Numbered from the stretch's first letter, positions 7,071 to 15,796 are shown. The stretch: DNA of 64,000 nucleotides from Candidatus Thalassarchaeum betae (GCA_003193925.1 PSPG01000003.1:1-64000), one strand, 5' to 3'. Notes: generated by a model from the letters alone, not told the origin. A program made the numbers and translations.

Positions 7071-8084
7071 ATGCTAACCGACCAGTATCCCCGAGTCGAC
7101 CTGTCACATACACCGACGCCCCTGGACAGTCTGAACAATCTGAGCGAGGAGCTTGACGGGCCGCGCATCTGGGCGAAACGGGACGACTGTACCGGTCTTG
7201 CCATGGGCGGAAATAAGGCTCGCCAGTTGGAGTTCTACCTAGGCGATGCCGTCGCCAAAGGGGCCGACACCATCCTGACCACGGGGGCCGTGCAGTCCAA
7301 TCATGTGCGTATGACCATCGCCGCGACGAGAAAGTTGGGTCTCGAAGTCGAGGTGCAACTGGAGGAGCGAGTCGCAGGCCGACGACAAGAGTACTATGAC
7401 TCCGGCAATCCCTTCTTGATGAAAATGATGGATGCCAAGATCCACCGCTACCCGATAGGTGAGGATGAAGAGGGCGCAGATCGAGCCCTCTATGATAGGG
7501 CTGAAGAAATTCGAAAGGAGGGTGGCAACCCCTACGTCATCCCCCTGTCGGGTAACCACGTGCCCTACGGCGCTCTTGGTTATGTGAAATGTGCCGAAGA
7601 GTTACTGGAACAGTTCCCGCAACTTTCCTTGCGCGTCGACGCCATCGTACTGGCAACCGGTAGTGGTATGACCCAAGCCGGACTACTGGCCGGCTTGAGA
7701 GCCCTTGGCAGCGGCATCCCCGTCTACGGTTTTTGTGTTCGGCGCGACCAAACCGCTCAGGCCGGCCGTGTGTTTGACAAAGCGCAGAAAGTTGCGGAGA
7801 TGATCGACTGCCAAGGCGTGGTCACTCAGGGTGACGTCTGGGTCGACGACCGCATGCTGGGTCCAGGTTATGGCCAGTTGAATGCGGAGCTGCTGGAGGC
7901 GATACGCCTGACTGCCCGATACGAAGGCATGTTGCTCGACCCCACCTACAGTGGAAAGTCGATGGCCGGACTGATTCATCTGGTGGCCAGCGGGCACTTT
8001 CGGCGCGACCAAACTGTGGTGTTCCTGCATACCGGCGGCACGCCGGCGCTTTTCGGTTACCCTGAAATCTTGGAACTACAGTAA
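7071..8084 (+). CDS. PLP-dependent L-cysteate sulfo-lyase / D-cysteine desulfhydrase family enzyme
   Basis: 337 residues, full length for the ACC deaminase/D-cysteine desulfhydrase family (fold-type II PLP enzymes). Seen: RDDCTGLAMGGNKARQLEF with the PLP lysine at residue 49, AVQSNHVR (phosphate/substrate loop, residues 74-80), GALGY, GSGMTQAG and a C-terminal LHTGGTPALFGY. The products would be pyruvate and ammonium plus sulfite (from L-cysteate, CuyA) or sulfide (from D-cysteine, DcyD). As I recall, RDDCTGL resembles CuyA more than E. coli DcyD (RDDVTPM), and the upstream TauE-type exporter fits sulfite release. Substrate remains inference. An A/G-rich GAGAGAAAA lies just before the ATG. 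Same codon style as the exporter, so probably acquired together. Confidence 0.75.
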   Translation: MLTDQYPRVDLSHTPTPLDSLNNLSEELDGPRIWAKRDDCTGLAMGGNKARQLEFYLGDAVAKGADTILTTGAVQSNHVRMTIAATRKLGLEVEVQLEERVAGRRQEYYDSGNPFLMKMMDAKIHRYPIGEDEEGADRALYDRAEEIRKEGGNPYVIPLSGNHVPYGALGYVKCAEELLEQFPQLSLRVDAIVLATGSGMTQAGLLAGLRALGSGIPVYGFCVRRDQTAQAGRVFDKAQKVAEMIDCQGVVTQGDVWVDDRMLGPGYGQLNAELLEAIRLTARYEGMLLDPTYSGKSMAGLIHLVASGHFRRDQTVVFLHTGGTPALFGYPEILELQ

Positions 8085-8103
8085 ACCCCCGAAGGTGAAT
8101 ATA

Positions 8104-8343
8104 ATGGGGGCCTCCGGCCTCCGAATAGCGATGGACGAATGGGACAACGAAGGAGGCACGATTCCCACGCAGGACCGGGATCTCCCCGTCACCGGTAAAC
8201 GGTGCTGCTGCTGTTGCTGCTGCTGTTGCACGGCCATCGAGGGGGATAACCCGCGTCGGCTTCGACTGGTCATCAAGGGCGGTTGGCTGGTCGTGCTCGT
8301 CCTAGCTGCCATCGTCGGGGCCTATTGGCTGGGCGGGCAGTGA
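8104..8343 (+). CDS. Tail-anchored small protein with a run of nine cysteines
   Basis: 79 residues, no known family. An acidic N-terminus (MDEWDNEGG within it) leads to nine consecutive cysteines encoded by a pure TGC/TGT tract at 8203-8229, then a basic stretch (NPRRLRLVIKGG) and one C-terminal membrane helix ending WLGGQ. That order (Cys block, arginines, helix) suggests a cytosolic head held at the membrane; Cys could bind metal or be lipid-modified, but this is guesswork. AAGGTGA sits 5 bases before ATG 8104; an ATG at 8131 is also possible. The triplet tract is prone to slippage. Confidence 0.45.
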   Translation: MGASGLRIAMDEWDNEGGTIPTQDRDLPVTGKRCCCCCCCCCTAIEGDNPRRLRLVIKGGWLVVLVLAAIVGAYWLGGQ

Positions 8344-8378
8344 ACTCAGGGGGGGGACTGAGAGGTGAGATTCTTGAC

Positions 8379-8412
8379 GCTCATGGATCCTAACCCCTGA
8401 GCTTCCGGACTC
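8379..8412 (-). repeat. Island repeat copy C (inverted)
   Basis: The reverse complement of this stretch reads GAGTCCGGAAGCTCAGGGGT followed by TAGGATCCATGAGCGTC; it matches copies A and B with a few substitutions but in opposite orientation. It lies just right of the poly-Cys gene, so the three copies bracket 5.75-8.41 kb. Confidence 0.6.
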
Positions 8413-8439
8413 TCTGAGTCACAGAAGATTCACTCTGCA

Positions 8440-8535
8440 TTAGACAGTCCCGCACTCGAGCACCGGTAAGACGTCGTCAGCGTAGCCATCGTTCATCCCG
8501 TAAGTCAGGTGGGCGTCGAGAGTGGGTTGGATCAT
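8440..8535 (-). CDS. Candidate 31-residue orphan peptide
   Basis: ATG at 8535, ending VLPVLECGTV. The peptide is not hydrophobic and looks like a fragment of a soluble protein (contains DAHLTYGMNDGYADD). A perfect palindrome TTAATAATTATTAA at 8579-8592 lies about 45 bases upstream and could act as a TATA-like promoter. It abuts repeat C. Could be a remnant. Confidence 0.22.
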   Translation of the reverse strand: MIQPTLDAHLTYGMNDGYADDVLPVLECGTV

Positions 8536-8578
8536 TGTGAGTTCAGACGCACGGGTTGACTTCTTTAGGAATGTTTCT

Positions 8579-8592
8579 TAATAATTATTAAG
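8579..8592. promoter_or_regulatory. A/T palindrome, possible promoter or operator
   Basis: A perfect 14-base palindrome, TTAATAATTATTAA, in the otherwise G+C-rich gap after the NAD synthetase stop codon. It could be a TATA element for the minus-strand orphan peptide or an operator. Confidence 0.3.
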
Positions 8593-8612
8593 CGAAGCGT
8601 GCAAGCCTGATG

Positions 8613-10337
8613 TCACCTCTTCACGGCCAGCGGTTGGCGCCAGCCCTGACCGAAGGCGCGCTCGCTGACGCGAGGTGCGGGCGGCATCTGCCAGCGCTTG
8701 TGCTCACTGGTGTTGAGCTTGTCCTCGACCCACGCCACCGTAGCCTCGTCGTAGCCCTCAGCGGCGATGCTCTCGGGCGAGGCCATGTCTTCGATGAGAG
8801 CGTGTAGAATGGCGTCGAGCGTCGCGTAGGGGGGCAGGCTGTCCTGATCGACCTGGTCTGGGGCGAGTTCGGCTGAGGGTGCCTTAGTCAGGGTAGACTC
8901 GGTGAGTGGGGGCGGGTTGCCCATGGACTCCGCGTCCGTGTTGATGGCGCGGGCCAGATCGTAGACTTGGGTCTTGTAGAGGTCGCCGAGGGGCGCGTAT
9001 CCGCCGTTCATGTCGCCGTAGAGGGTACAGTAGCCGACCGCTAGCTCGGATTTGTTCCCCGTGGCCACCGCCATCGAGCCGCGCGCGTTAGCCGCGCCCA
9101 TCACCAGCATGCCCCGTATGCGCGCCTGCAGATTCTCCGCCGCCACCGGGTCGCCCGAATCGAGCTCCTCTGCCAGAGCCTCCTCCGCCTCGTTGTGAAG
9201 CTCGTTGATCGGTATCGAGAGCATCTCGATGCCAAGAGCCTCCGCGGTTGCCACCGCGTCGTCGATTGAGTGCTGGCTCGAGTGCCTGCTCGGCATCGAC
9301 AGGCCCAACACGTTTGCCGGCCCGACGGCGCGCGCGGCGATCACCGTACACACCGCCGAGTCTATGCCTCCGGACATCCCGAGCACGAGGCTCGTGATGC
9401 CCGATTTGCGGCAGTAGTCACCCAGTCCCGTAGTCACTGCGCTGAGTAGGTCCGTGCCGCTGTCCGGAGCGGCAGGCTCGTCGCCCGGTGCCACCATTTG
9501 GACAGCGCAGCGGCAGTCCGGGTCGCACTCGCCCTCGGGCCACGGCAGCCAACCGGCAGAACTCGGGTCCTCGAGGTCAACCAGCATCACGCCCATGCAC
9601 CAGCCGGGACCCTGCACCACAGTGCCATCGGGCCAAGCGACCAGCGAGCGGCCGTCGAAAATCAGGTCGTCGTTGCCGCCGACCTGGTTGCACAGCGCGA
9701 AGGGGTGGCCGAGCGTGGCTGCGGCGGCTCTGACCAGCGCGGCTCGCTCGCCCTCCTTGGCAAGGTGGTAGGGGCTCGCAGATAGGTTGACGGTAAGCCC
9801 GAGTGGGCCGCCGCCCTGCTGCCAGTCGGCCAGTTGCTCGATTGGGTCGGTGCGGTAGTCGTTAGGCACGTCGCCCACGTGCTGCCAAGCGTCCTCGCAG
9901 ATGGTCACTCCGAGGTGCATCCCGGATGCGCTTGCAAGGCCGGCATCGAGATTCGGCTCGAAGTAGCGGGCCTCGTCGAACACATCGTAGGTCGGCAGCA
10001 GCTGCTTGCGGCAGACGATTTCGCCGCTGCCGCCGGGCCCGACGCGCACCGCGCCGTTGGCCGGTTTGGTGCGCTCGCTGCCCGAGTCAATTGGCGTACC
10101 GACCAGAAGTGGGATAGGAGACTGGACTGCGCTCGCGGCAGCCTGACACCGCTCGACGAAGCCGTCCTCGAGCAGCAGGTCACGGGGCGGATACCCGCAT
10201 ATTGCGAGCTCGCAGGTGCACGCTATCGAAGCCCCGTTGCTGGCCGCCAGAGCGGCTGCGCGCTCTATCTCAGCGGCGTTGGATTCAATGTCCCCAATTG
10301 TGGGGTTGAGTTGCAGCAGCGCCACGATCTCGCCCAT
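8613..10337 (-). CDS. nadE: Glutamine-dependent NAD+ synthetase
   Basis: 574 residues in two domains. Residues 1-260 form a nitrilase-type glutaminase with the Glu-Lys-Cys triad visible at E43 (CELAICGY), K111 (CRKQLLPTY) and C147 (VTICEDAW). Residues 290-574 are the ATP-pyrophosphatase synthetase domain with the P-loop SGGIDS at 322-327 and a GNKSELAVGYCTLYGD segment. It amidates nicotinate adenine dinucleotide to NAD+ using ammonia channelled from glutamine. ATG 10337 is the only reasonable start. The next gene on the same strand (HMA-DUF4396) ends 45 bases upstream. Confidence 0.95.
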   Translation of the reverse strand: MGEIVALLQLNPTIGDIESNAAEIERAAALAASNGASIACTCELAICGYPPRDLLLEDGFVERCQAAASAVQSPIPLLVGTPIDSGSERTKPANGAVRVGPGGSGEIVCRKQLLPTYDVFDEARYFEPNLDAGLASASGMHLGVTICEDAWQHVGDVPNDYRTDPIEQLADWQQGGGPLGLTVNLSASPYHLAKEGERAALVRAAAATLGHPFALCNQVGGNDDLIFDGRSLVAWPDGTVVQGPGWCMGVMLVDLEDPSSAGWLPWPEGECDPDCRCAVQMVAPGDEPAAPDSGTDLLSAVTTGLGDYCRKSGITSLVLGMSGGIDSAVCTVIAARAVGPANVLGLSMPSRHSSQHSIDDAVATAEALGIEMLSIPINELHNEAEEALAEELDSGDPVAAENLQARIRGMLVMGAANARGSMAVATGNKSELAVGYCTLYGDMNGGYAPLGDLYKTQVYDLARAINTDAESMGNPPPLTESTLTKAPSAELAPDQVDQDSLPPYATLDAILHALIEDMASPESIAAEGYDEATVAWVEDKLNTSEHKRWQMPPAPRVSERAFGQGWRQPLAVKR

Positions 10338-10382
10338 CAGTACTCAGGGGGGAAGGGGGGCATTCAAGGTTGCCGGATGGTT

Positions 10383-11024
10383 TCAGTGGCACGCCGCATC
10401 GTACTTCTTCAGCCGCCAGTAGTTGTAGGGCCAGGGCGTCAGGAAGCCGACGATGAGCATCGGCGGGATGACCCACCATACCAGTTGGGCCCCTCCCATC
10501 AATACAAGGTCGACGCTATTCATCGCCGCTTCCATCGAGAGCATGGAAATCAATGACATTCCGATTGCCACCCGGAATGCCTCATTCAGTGCCATCTGAG
10601 CCGATAGGATGACGGTCTCAAGGGCGATTGAGGTCATGATTCCATTGAACATCGCCAGCCACATAATCATCATCGTGCTCCATCCCGAGTCAGTGAATAC
10701 AAACTGGAAAGCTGCTATGGTTCCGATATCGCCGATGGAGCAGCCGATCAGGCACCATTTGGTGTTGTTCGCAGACTTCCTCCAGACATCGCCGTCGCTC
10801 CAGTTAAAGTCGACGCCTGCGCCGTCGGCGGTGTAGCCAGCGCCGGTGATAGCAGCGACCATCGCGTCTCGGCCCACCCCTGAATGGGATACCACTGCCT
10901 GACCGATCTCGTGGGATACTTCAGCGCTGAGCACCCCGGTCAGCCCCTCAAGAGCGTTCCGGACATTGCCTGAGCATCCCGTGCAGGTCATCCCTCCGAC
11001 CGGGATTGTGACCGTCTCAGACAC
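10383..11024 (-). CDS. HMA-domain protein with DUF4396 membrane domain
   Basis: 213 residues from a GTG at 11024. The N-terminus is a heavy-metal-associated domain with GMTCTGC (Cys 14 and 17), as in copper chaperones and P-type ATPases. The C-terminal ~125 residues have four membrane helices beginning WCLIGCSIGDIGTIAAFQF, which I recognise as DUF4396. The domain pair suggests handling of copper or another soft metal at the membrane, but there is no ATPase module. Longer reading frames run through the divergent IleRS gene and are antisense. The start is 25 bases from repeat-like palindrome 11071-11087. Confidence 0.75.
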   Translation of the reverse strand: MSETVTIPVGGMTCTGCSGNVRNALEGLTGVLSAEVSHEIGQAVVSHSGVGRDAMVAAITGAGYTADGAGVDFNWSDGDVWRKSANNTKWCLIGCSIGDIGTIAAFQFVFTDSGWSTMMIMWLAMFNGIMTSIALETVILSAQMALNEAFRVAIGMSLISMLSMEAAMNSVDLVLMGGAQLVWWVIPPMLIVGFLTPWPYNYWRLKKYDAACH

Positions 11025-11070
11025 GCCCGGCCGTCCCGACGGGCACTCTTGAATCCTACTAAACGACGAA

Positions 11071-11087
11071 TTCGCCCTGTGGGCGAA
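11071..11087. promoter_or_regulatory. Perfect inverted repeat between divergent genes
   Basis: TTCGCCC-TGT-GGGCGAA, a 7-base perfect stem with a 3-base spacer, lies between the divergent HMA-DUF4396 and IleRS starts. It could be an operator or an RNA hairpin in the IleRS leader. Confidence 0.35.
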
Positions 11088-11126
11088 CGAGGCATCTTCA
11101 ATACAGCGCCGTGGGTCGCCGGCCCG

Positions 11127-14100
11127 ATGGGCGTACCCAAGCCAGCCGGCAGCCTCGACCCGGTCGCCCTTGAGACTGCCTTGATGGAGACATGGGGCGA
11201 AGAGGGGACCTTCGAGGCGACTATCGAGGCGCGCCGAGACGTCGCCAGTCCCTTCACCTTCCTCGAGGGACCGCCCACTGCCAACGGCCGGCCTGGCATC
11301 CACCACGTCATCTCGAGGCTGTTCAAGGACATGGTGTGCCGGTGGAAGACCATGGAGGGGCACGTCGTCGAGCGCATGGGGGGCTGGGACACCCACGGCC
11401 TTCCCGTCGAGATAGAGGTGCAGAAGAAACTCGATCTGATGTCCAACGAGGCCATCGAGGCCTATGGCATGGAGGCGTTCAACGAGAGGTGCAAGGAGAG
11501 CGTCTGGACCTACGAAAAGGCGTGGCGCGAGATGACCGAACGCATGGGCTTCTGGATAGACATGGACGAGCCCTACGTCACGCTGCACGACGAGTACATA
11601 GAATCCGCATGGTGGTCACTCAAGCGGATGTTCGACAAGGGCCTGCTGTTCCGCGGTCACAAGGTCCTGCCCTACTGCCCCCAGACGGGCACCAGCTACT
11701 CCACCCACGAGGTCTCCCTGGGCTACAAGGAGGTGTCCGAGCCGGCCGTCTACATCAAGTTCAGGCTCGTCGATGACGATGCCTCGGTGCTGGCGTGGAC
11801 GACCACGCCGTGGACCCTGCCGGGCAACGTGGGGCTGGCCGTCGGCCCCGATGTCACCTACTGCCGCATCCGCATCGCCGAGCCGCCCGCCGGTGCGTGG
11901 GACGGGCGCGGTGGAGCGGAGGTCGGAGAGGAGTTAATCCTCGCCAAGGACCTGCTCACAGACGTCCTGCGCCACCAGATCGAGGTCATCGGCGAGTTTC
12001 CGGGCTCGCAACTCATCGGCAAGGCCTATCACCCCCTTTTCCCCGACGCGGTCGAGCGAGGCGACTCCGAGAGCGCCTGGACAGTCGTCGCTGCCGACTT
12101 CGTGACCACCACTGACGGGACGGGCGTGGTCCATACCGCAGTGATGTACGGCGAGGAGGACTACAACCTCGGAATGGAGGTCGGCTTCCCGGCTCAGCAC
12201 ACCGTCGGCATCGACGGCGCCTTCGTCGCCGGGACCCATCACCTGCTCGACGGTCGCTACGTCAAGGACTGCGATTCCGACATCATCGACCACCTCGCCG
12301 ACGAGGGCCTGCTCTACCGCGAGCACACCTACACCCATGACTACCCGCACTGCTGGCGCACCGATCACCCGCTGCTGTACTACGCGATGGACAGCTGGTT
12401 CGTCCGCATGACCGCGGTCCGCGATGAGATACTCCAGTACAACTCTGAGGTCGAATGGGCCCCCGAGTGGACCGGTACCAAGCGCATGGGAGAGTGGCTC
12501 TCGAACATCAAGGACTGGGCAATCAGCCGCGAGCGCTACTGGGGCACCCCTATCCCCGTGTGGATCTGTCCGGACTGCGGCCACGAGCACTGCATCGGCA
12601 GCATCGAGGAGATGGTTTCGATGAAGACTGCGGACTCACCGGTGCCGCCCGAACTGCACCGACCTTACGTGGACGACGTCAAGCTGCACTGCCCCTCGAG
12701 CGGCTGCTCGGGCGAGATGGTGCGCGAGCCCTACGTCATGGACTGCTGGTTCGACTCTGGCTGCGCCTCGTTCGCCCAGTGGCACTACCCGTTCGAGAAC
12801 GAGGACAAGTTCGACGGCTCGTTCCCGGTCGACTACATCTGCGAGGCCGTCGACCAGACGCGAGGCTGGTTCTACTCGCTGCTCGCCGTCTCGACAGCGG
12901 TGTTCGACAGCACCTGCTACCACCGCTGCCTCTCACTTGGCCACATCCTAGACAAGGAAGGAAAGAAGATGAGCAAGTCGAAGGGCAACGTCGTCGACTC
13001 GTGGGACCACTTCAACAAGGAGGGCGCTGATTCGATTCGCTGGTACATGACCACGCAGAGCGCGCCGTGGTCTCCCACCAATTTCGACCCCAATGGGGTT
13101 CGACGGTCCTACGCCTCGATGTTCCTCACGCTGTGGAACATCTACCGCTTCCACGCCGACTACGCCGCGCTCGACGGGTTCGATCCCGATGACCAGTCGG
13201 GCTACGTGGCTGTCACAGAGCGCAGCCCGCTCGACCGCTGGGTACTGTCGAGGGCGAGTGCGATGGCCGACGCGTACCACGAGCACTTCGAGTCTTGGGA
13301 CTTCCACAAGGCCGGGCGCGAACTCGAGGACTTCGTCGTCAACGACCTCTCGAACTGGTATGTGCGGCGCTCGCGGCGTCGACTCTGGGACGAGGCGGAC
13401 AGCAGCGACAAGCGGGCCTGCCAGCACACTCTGCACGAGGCCTTGCTGCTGGTCTGCCGGCTGATGGCGCCGATTGCGCCGTTCATGCCTGACAGGATCC
13501 ATCGCGATCTCGTCGGCTCGTCTGTCCATCTGGCCGATTGGCCCGCCGGATCGTCGCTGCTCGAGCGTACCCTACCGCCGCGTGACTACGGACTGGAGCA
13601 GCAGATGGCGCTCGTTCGCACGCTCGCCGAGACCGGGCGTCGGATTCGCGTCGAGGGGGGGCGCCGGCAGAGGCTGCCGTGCCGCTACGGGTGGATCATC
13701 GGAGGGCCTGAGCTTGCCGGCTTCCACGACATCCTCGCAGAGGAGCTGAATGTGGAGAGCCTGATGACAGAGAAGGATCTGGACCGCTTCCAGAGGACTG
13801 CGCTCAAGCCGAACAGGAAGTCGCTGGGCGCCAAGTGCAGATCCGACCTGCCGGCTGTGCTGGCCAAGTTGGGCACCGCCGATCCCGACTCGCTCCTGCT
13901 CGAGATAGAGGCCGGCATCGCGGCGCTCGCAGGCTATCAGATCACGATGGACGACATCGAGGTGCGCCGAGTCGAGAAGGAGGGCTACTCAGCAGCCACT
14001 CTGTCCGACGAAGACTTCGGTGACGTATCCCTGGTGCTCGACATGAGCATCGACGATGAGCTGCAGTCGCGCGGGCTCGCGCGTGACGTCATACGCAGAA

Positions 14101-14315
14101 TCCAGTCGAAGCGTAAGGAGCTCGACCTCGCCGTCGAGGGCACCATCCGGCTGTCTGTCTGGATAGACGGAGGCGAGTTGGCCGAAGACGACTGGGCGCA
14201 CGTGCAGAGCGAGACTAGGGCCGGCACTGCGGTTCTCAACGAAGGTGATGCACCCTCCGAGGCCGACTCGTTCGAGGTCGACGGCATCGAAGTCGCGTTC
14301 ACAATCGCTTCCTGA
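11127..14315 (+). CDS. ileS: Isoleucyl-tRNA synthetase
   Basis: 1062 residues from ATG 11127, usual for the archaeal/eukaryal-like type. Class I signatures are clear: PPTANGRPGIHHV (HIGH-like, here GIHH), GWDTHGLPVEIEVQKKL, the editing-domain run VLAWTTTPWTLPGNVGLAVG, WFDSGCASFAQWHYP, and GKKMSKSKGNVV (KMSKS). The C-terminus has the anticodon-binding helical domain (SNWYVRRSRRRLW). It charges tRNA-Ile and edits valine. A TTG at 11049 is in frame but adds a poor extension. Codons are strongly G/C-ending. It converges with the lipoprotein gene one base after its stop. Confidence 0.95.
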   Translation: MGVPKPAGSLDPVALETALMETWGEEGTFEATIEARRDVASPFTFLEGPPTANGRPGIHHVISRLFKDMVCRWKTMEGHVVERMGGWDTHGLPVEIEVQKKLDLMSNEAIEAYGMEAFNERCKESVWTYEKAWREMTERMGFWIDMDEPYVTLHDEYIESAWWSLKRMFDKGLLFRGHKVLPYCPQTGTSYSTHEVSLGYKEVSEPAVYIKFRLVDDDASVLAWTTTPWTLPGNVGLAVGPDVTYCRIRIAEPPAGAWDGRGGAEVGEELILAKDLLTDVLRHQIEVIGEFPGSQLIGKAYHPLFPDAVERGDSESAWTVVAADFVTTTDGTGVVHTAVMYGEEDYNLGMEVGFPAQHTVGIDGAFVAGTHHLLDGRYVKDCDSDIIDHLADEGLLYREHTYTHDYPHCWRTDHPLLYYAMDSWFVRMTAVRDEILQYNSEVEWAPEWTGTKRMGEWLSNIKDWAISRERYWGTPIPVWICPDCGHEHCIGSIEEMVSMKTADSPVPPELHRPYVDDVKLHCPSSGCSGEMVREPYVMDCWFDSGCASFAQWHYPFENEDKFDGSFPVDYICEAVDQTRGWFYSLLAVSTAVFDSTCYHRCLSLGHILDKEGKKMSKSKGNVVDSWDHFNKEGADSIRWYMTTQSAPWSPTNFDPNGVRRSYASMFLTLWNIYRFHADYAALDGFDPDDQSGYVAVTERSPLDRWVLSRASAMADAYHEHFESWDFHKAGRELEDFVVNDLSNWYVRRSRRRLWDEADSSDKRACQHTLHEALLLVCRLMAPIAPFMPDRIHRDLVGSSVHLADWPAGSSLLERTLPPRDYGLEQQMALVRTLAETGRRIRVEGGRRQRLPCRYGWIIGGPELAGFHDILAEELNVESLMTEKDLDRFQRTALKPNRKSLGAKCRSDLPAVLAKLGTADPDSLLLEIEAGIAALAGYQITMDDIEVRRVEKEGYSAATLSDEDFGDVSLVLDMSIDDELQSRGLARDVIRRIQSKRKELDLAVEGTIRLSVWIDGGELAEDDWAHVQSETRAGTAVLNEGDAPSEADSFEVDGIEVAFTIAS

Positions 14316-14316
14316 T

Positions 14317-15750
14317 TCAGGCGACGGCGGGGCCGTACCTGACCGGAAGCAGCATCTCGACCCCGAACAGCGGGTCGGGGTCGGTCGAGTCGTGGTAGGC
14401 GATGAACGCCCCGCCGTCAGGCAGGATGCCCATGCTGGCGAAGTCGAACCTGATGTCGTTGCCAGCACCGGAGGTCGAATCGAGGTCGCCCAGCCCGAGG
14501 TGCGTCTTCATGTCGGGCACGAGGCTCTCCGAGTACTCCCTGACGTGCCAGGCGACATCGACGTCGGGGCCCTCAGCGCTCTGGTAGCGCACGTTCAGGA
14601 CGAACAGGTCCTGGGCCCCGTTGGCGTGGAACTCCCACTCCTCGAGCTCGGTCGCGACCGAGGACAGGTTGTAGGTCTGGTTCGTCCAGGTCTCGCCCCC
14701 GTCCCATGAGAGCATGTGCTGGAGCACGGTGCCTGCGGCGGTGACGCAGTGGAGCGCTGTGGAGGAGTCGAAAGAGCAGTACTGCGAAGGCAGGCTGCTG
14801 CCGTTGGCATTGGTCGCAGCCCACCAGCTGAGCGAGGTGTCGAGGTATGCATCCACATCGCCGTCGAAGTAGTCGGGGAAGTACAGGCCGCCCGATGGCA
14901 CCGGGAAGGAGCGCATCTCCTTGTGCGGCTTGGTGTAGTCCCACTCGACGCCGAGCTCGTCGAAGTCGAGGTCGACCTCCATGACGTCAAGGTTCGCGTC
15001 TCGGTCGGGGAAGTCGAAGTTCTGGTAGTTCAGACCGTCAGTGCTGATCTGCCCGCCGCGGTTGGCCACCTGGTGCCAGAAGTTACTGATCACGAGGCTG
15101 GCCCAAGGCCCGCTGCCGTAGATGCTGCTGATCGGTCCGGTCACCTCAACCTGCCAGGACCTGTCGTAGAAGGCCTCCGGGGGCCGGTTGTAGCACCAGC
15201 TCCAGTCCTCGTCCTCGGAGTCGTAGAAGAAGGCGTAGAACTGGTCGGCTCCGCTGGTGCTCGGATACGGGAACCAGCCCATCGCGATGAGGTCCCCGTT
15301 GGTAGCCTGCACAATGCTGCCCTCGCCCAGGCCCTCCTGGCCCGGGAGCGTGGGCTTGGGGAGATAGCAGCCGAACTGCGAGAGGATGGTCGGTCGCCAT
15401 TCCTGCCACGTCATGCCCCTGTCCTCGCTCCAAGTCGGGTACTCGCCGCCGAAGTTGAGGATCCAGCCCTCCTTGGTGGCGGCTAGGTAGTGCTCGCAGC
15501 AGTTGCCGCCGTGCTCGTTGCCGTAGACGGTCCAAGTCGAATTGCCCCAGGTGTCGTTGCTGAACGGATCGCCTACGGTGAAGTTTCGGGGGTCTTCGTA
15601 GGACGATGGTACGTCGATGTAGTGGTATCCGGTATCCCACGGCGTCAGATCCTTGTCTTCGACCTCGCCTCCGCCGAAGCAGCCTGCGAGCGTCATGCTG
15701 CAGACCATCATCACCGCTAGCACTGCCCGCGACGCTCGCGTCGTTGCCAT
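14317..15750 (-). CDS. Surface lipoprotein with sialidase-type Asp boxes
   Basis: 477 residues. Signal peptide and lipobox MTLAGC put Cys about residue 23, so it is an anchored extracellular protein. At least two Asp-box motifs of the form SxDxGxTW are visible (SEDRGMTW and SWDGGETW), the hallmark of BNR/sialidase-like beta-propellers. No catalytic set of a true sialidase can be identified by eye, so it may bind or cleave glycans or act as a propeller scaffold. Start ATG 15750 removes a non-signal extension. It is divergent from the amidohydrolase gene. Confidence 0.65.
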   Translation of the reverse strand: MATTRASRAVLAVMMVCSMTLAGCFGGGEVEDKDLTPWDTGYHYIDVPSSYEDPRNFTVGDPFSNDTWGNSTWTVYGNEHGGNCCEHYLAATKEGWILNFGGEYPTWSEDRGMTWQEWRPTILSQFGCYLPKPTLPGQEGLGEGSIVQATNGDLIAMGWFPYPSTSGADQFYAFFYDSEDEDWSWCYNRPPEAFYDRSWQVEVTGPISSIYGSGPWASLVISNFWHQVANRGGQISTDGLNYQNFDFPDRDANLDVMEVDLDFDELGVEWDYTKPHKEMRSFPVPSGGLYFPDYFDGDVDAYLDTSLSWWAATNANGSSLPSQYCSFDSSTALHCVTAAGTVLQHMLSWDGGETWTNQTYNLSSVATELEEWEFHANGAQDLFVLNVRYQSAEGPDVDVAWHVREYSESLVPDMKTHLGLGDLDSTSGAGNDIRFDFASMGILPDGGAFIAYHDSTDPDPLFGVEMLLPVRYGPAVA

Positions 15751-15796
15751 CACTGGACCCCGTGGCAGGGCCGTATTTCGCACTTCGCACGCGATG

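Noticed and set aside
8203..8229. Triplet tract as a microsatellite without coding role
   Set aside because: It lies in frame within a gene with a ribosome site and membrane helix, so I kept it as coding, though with modest confidence.
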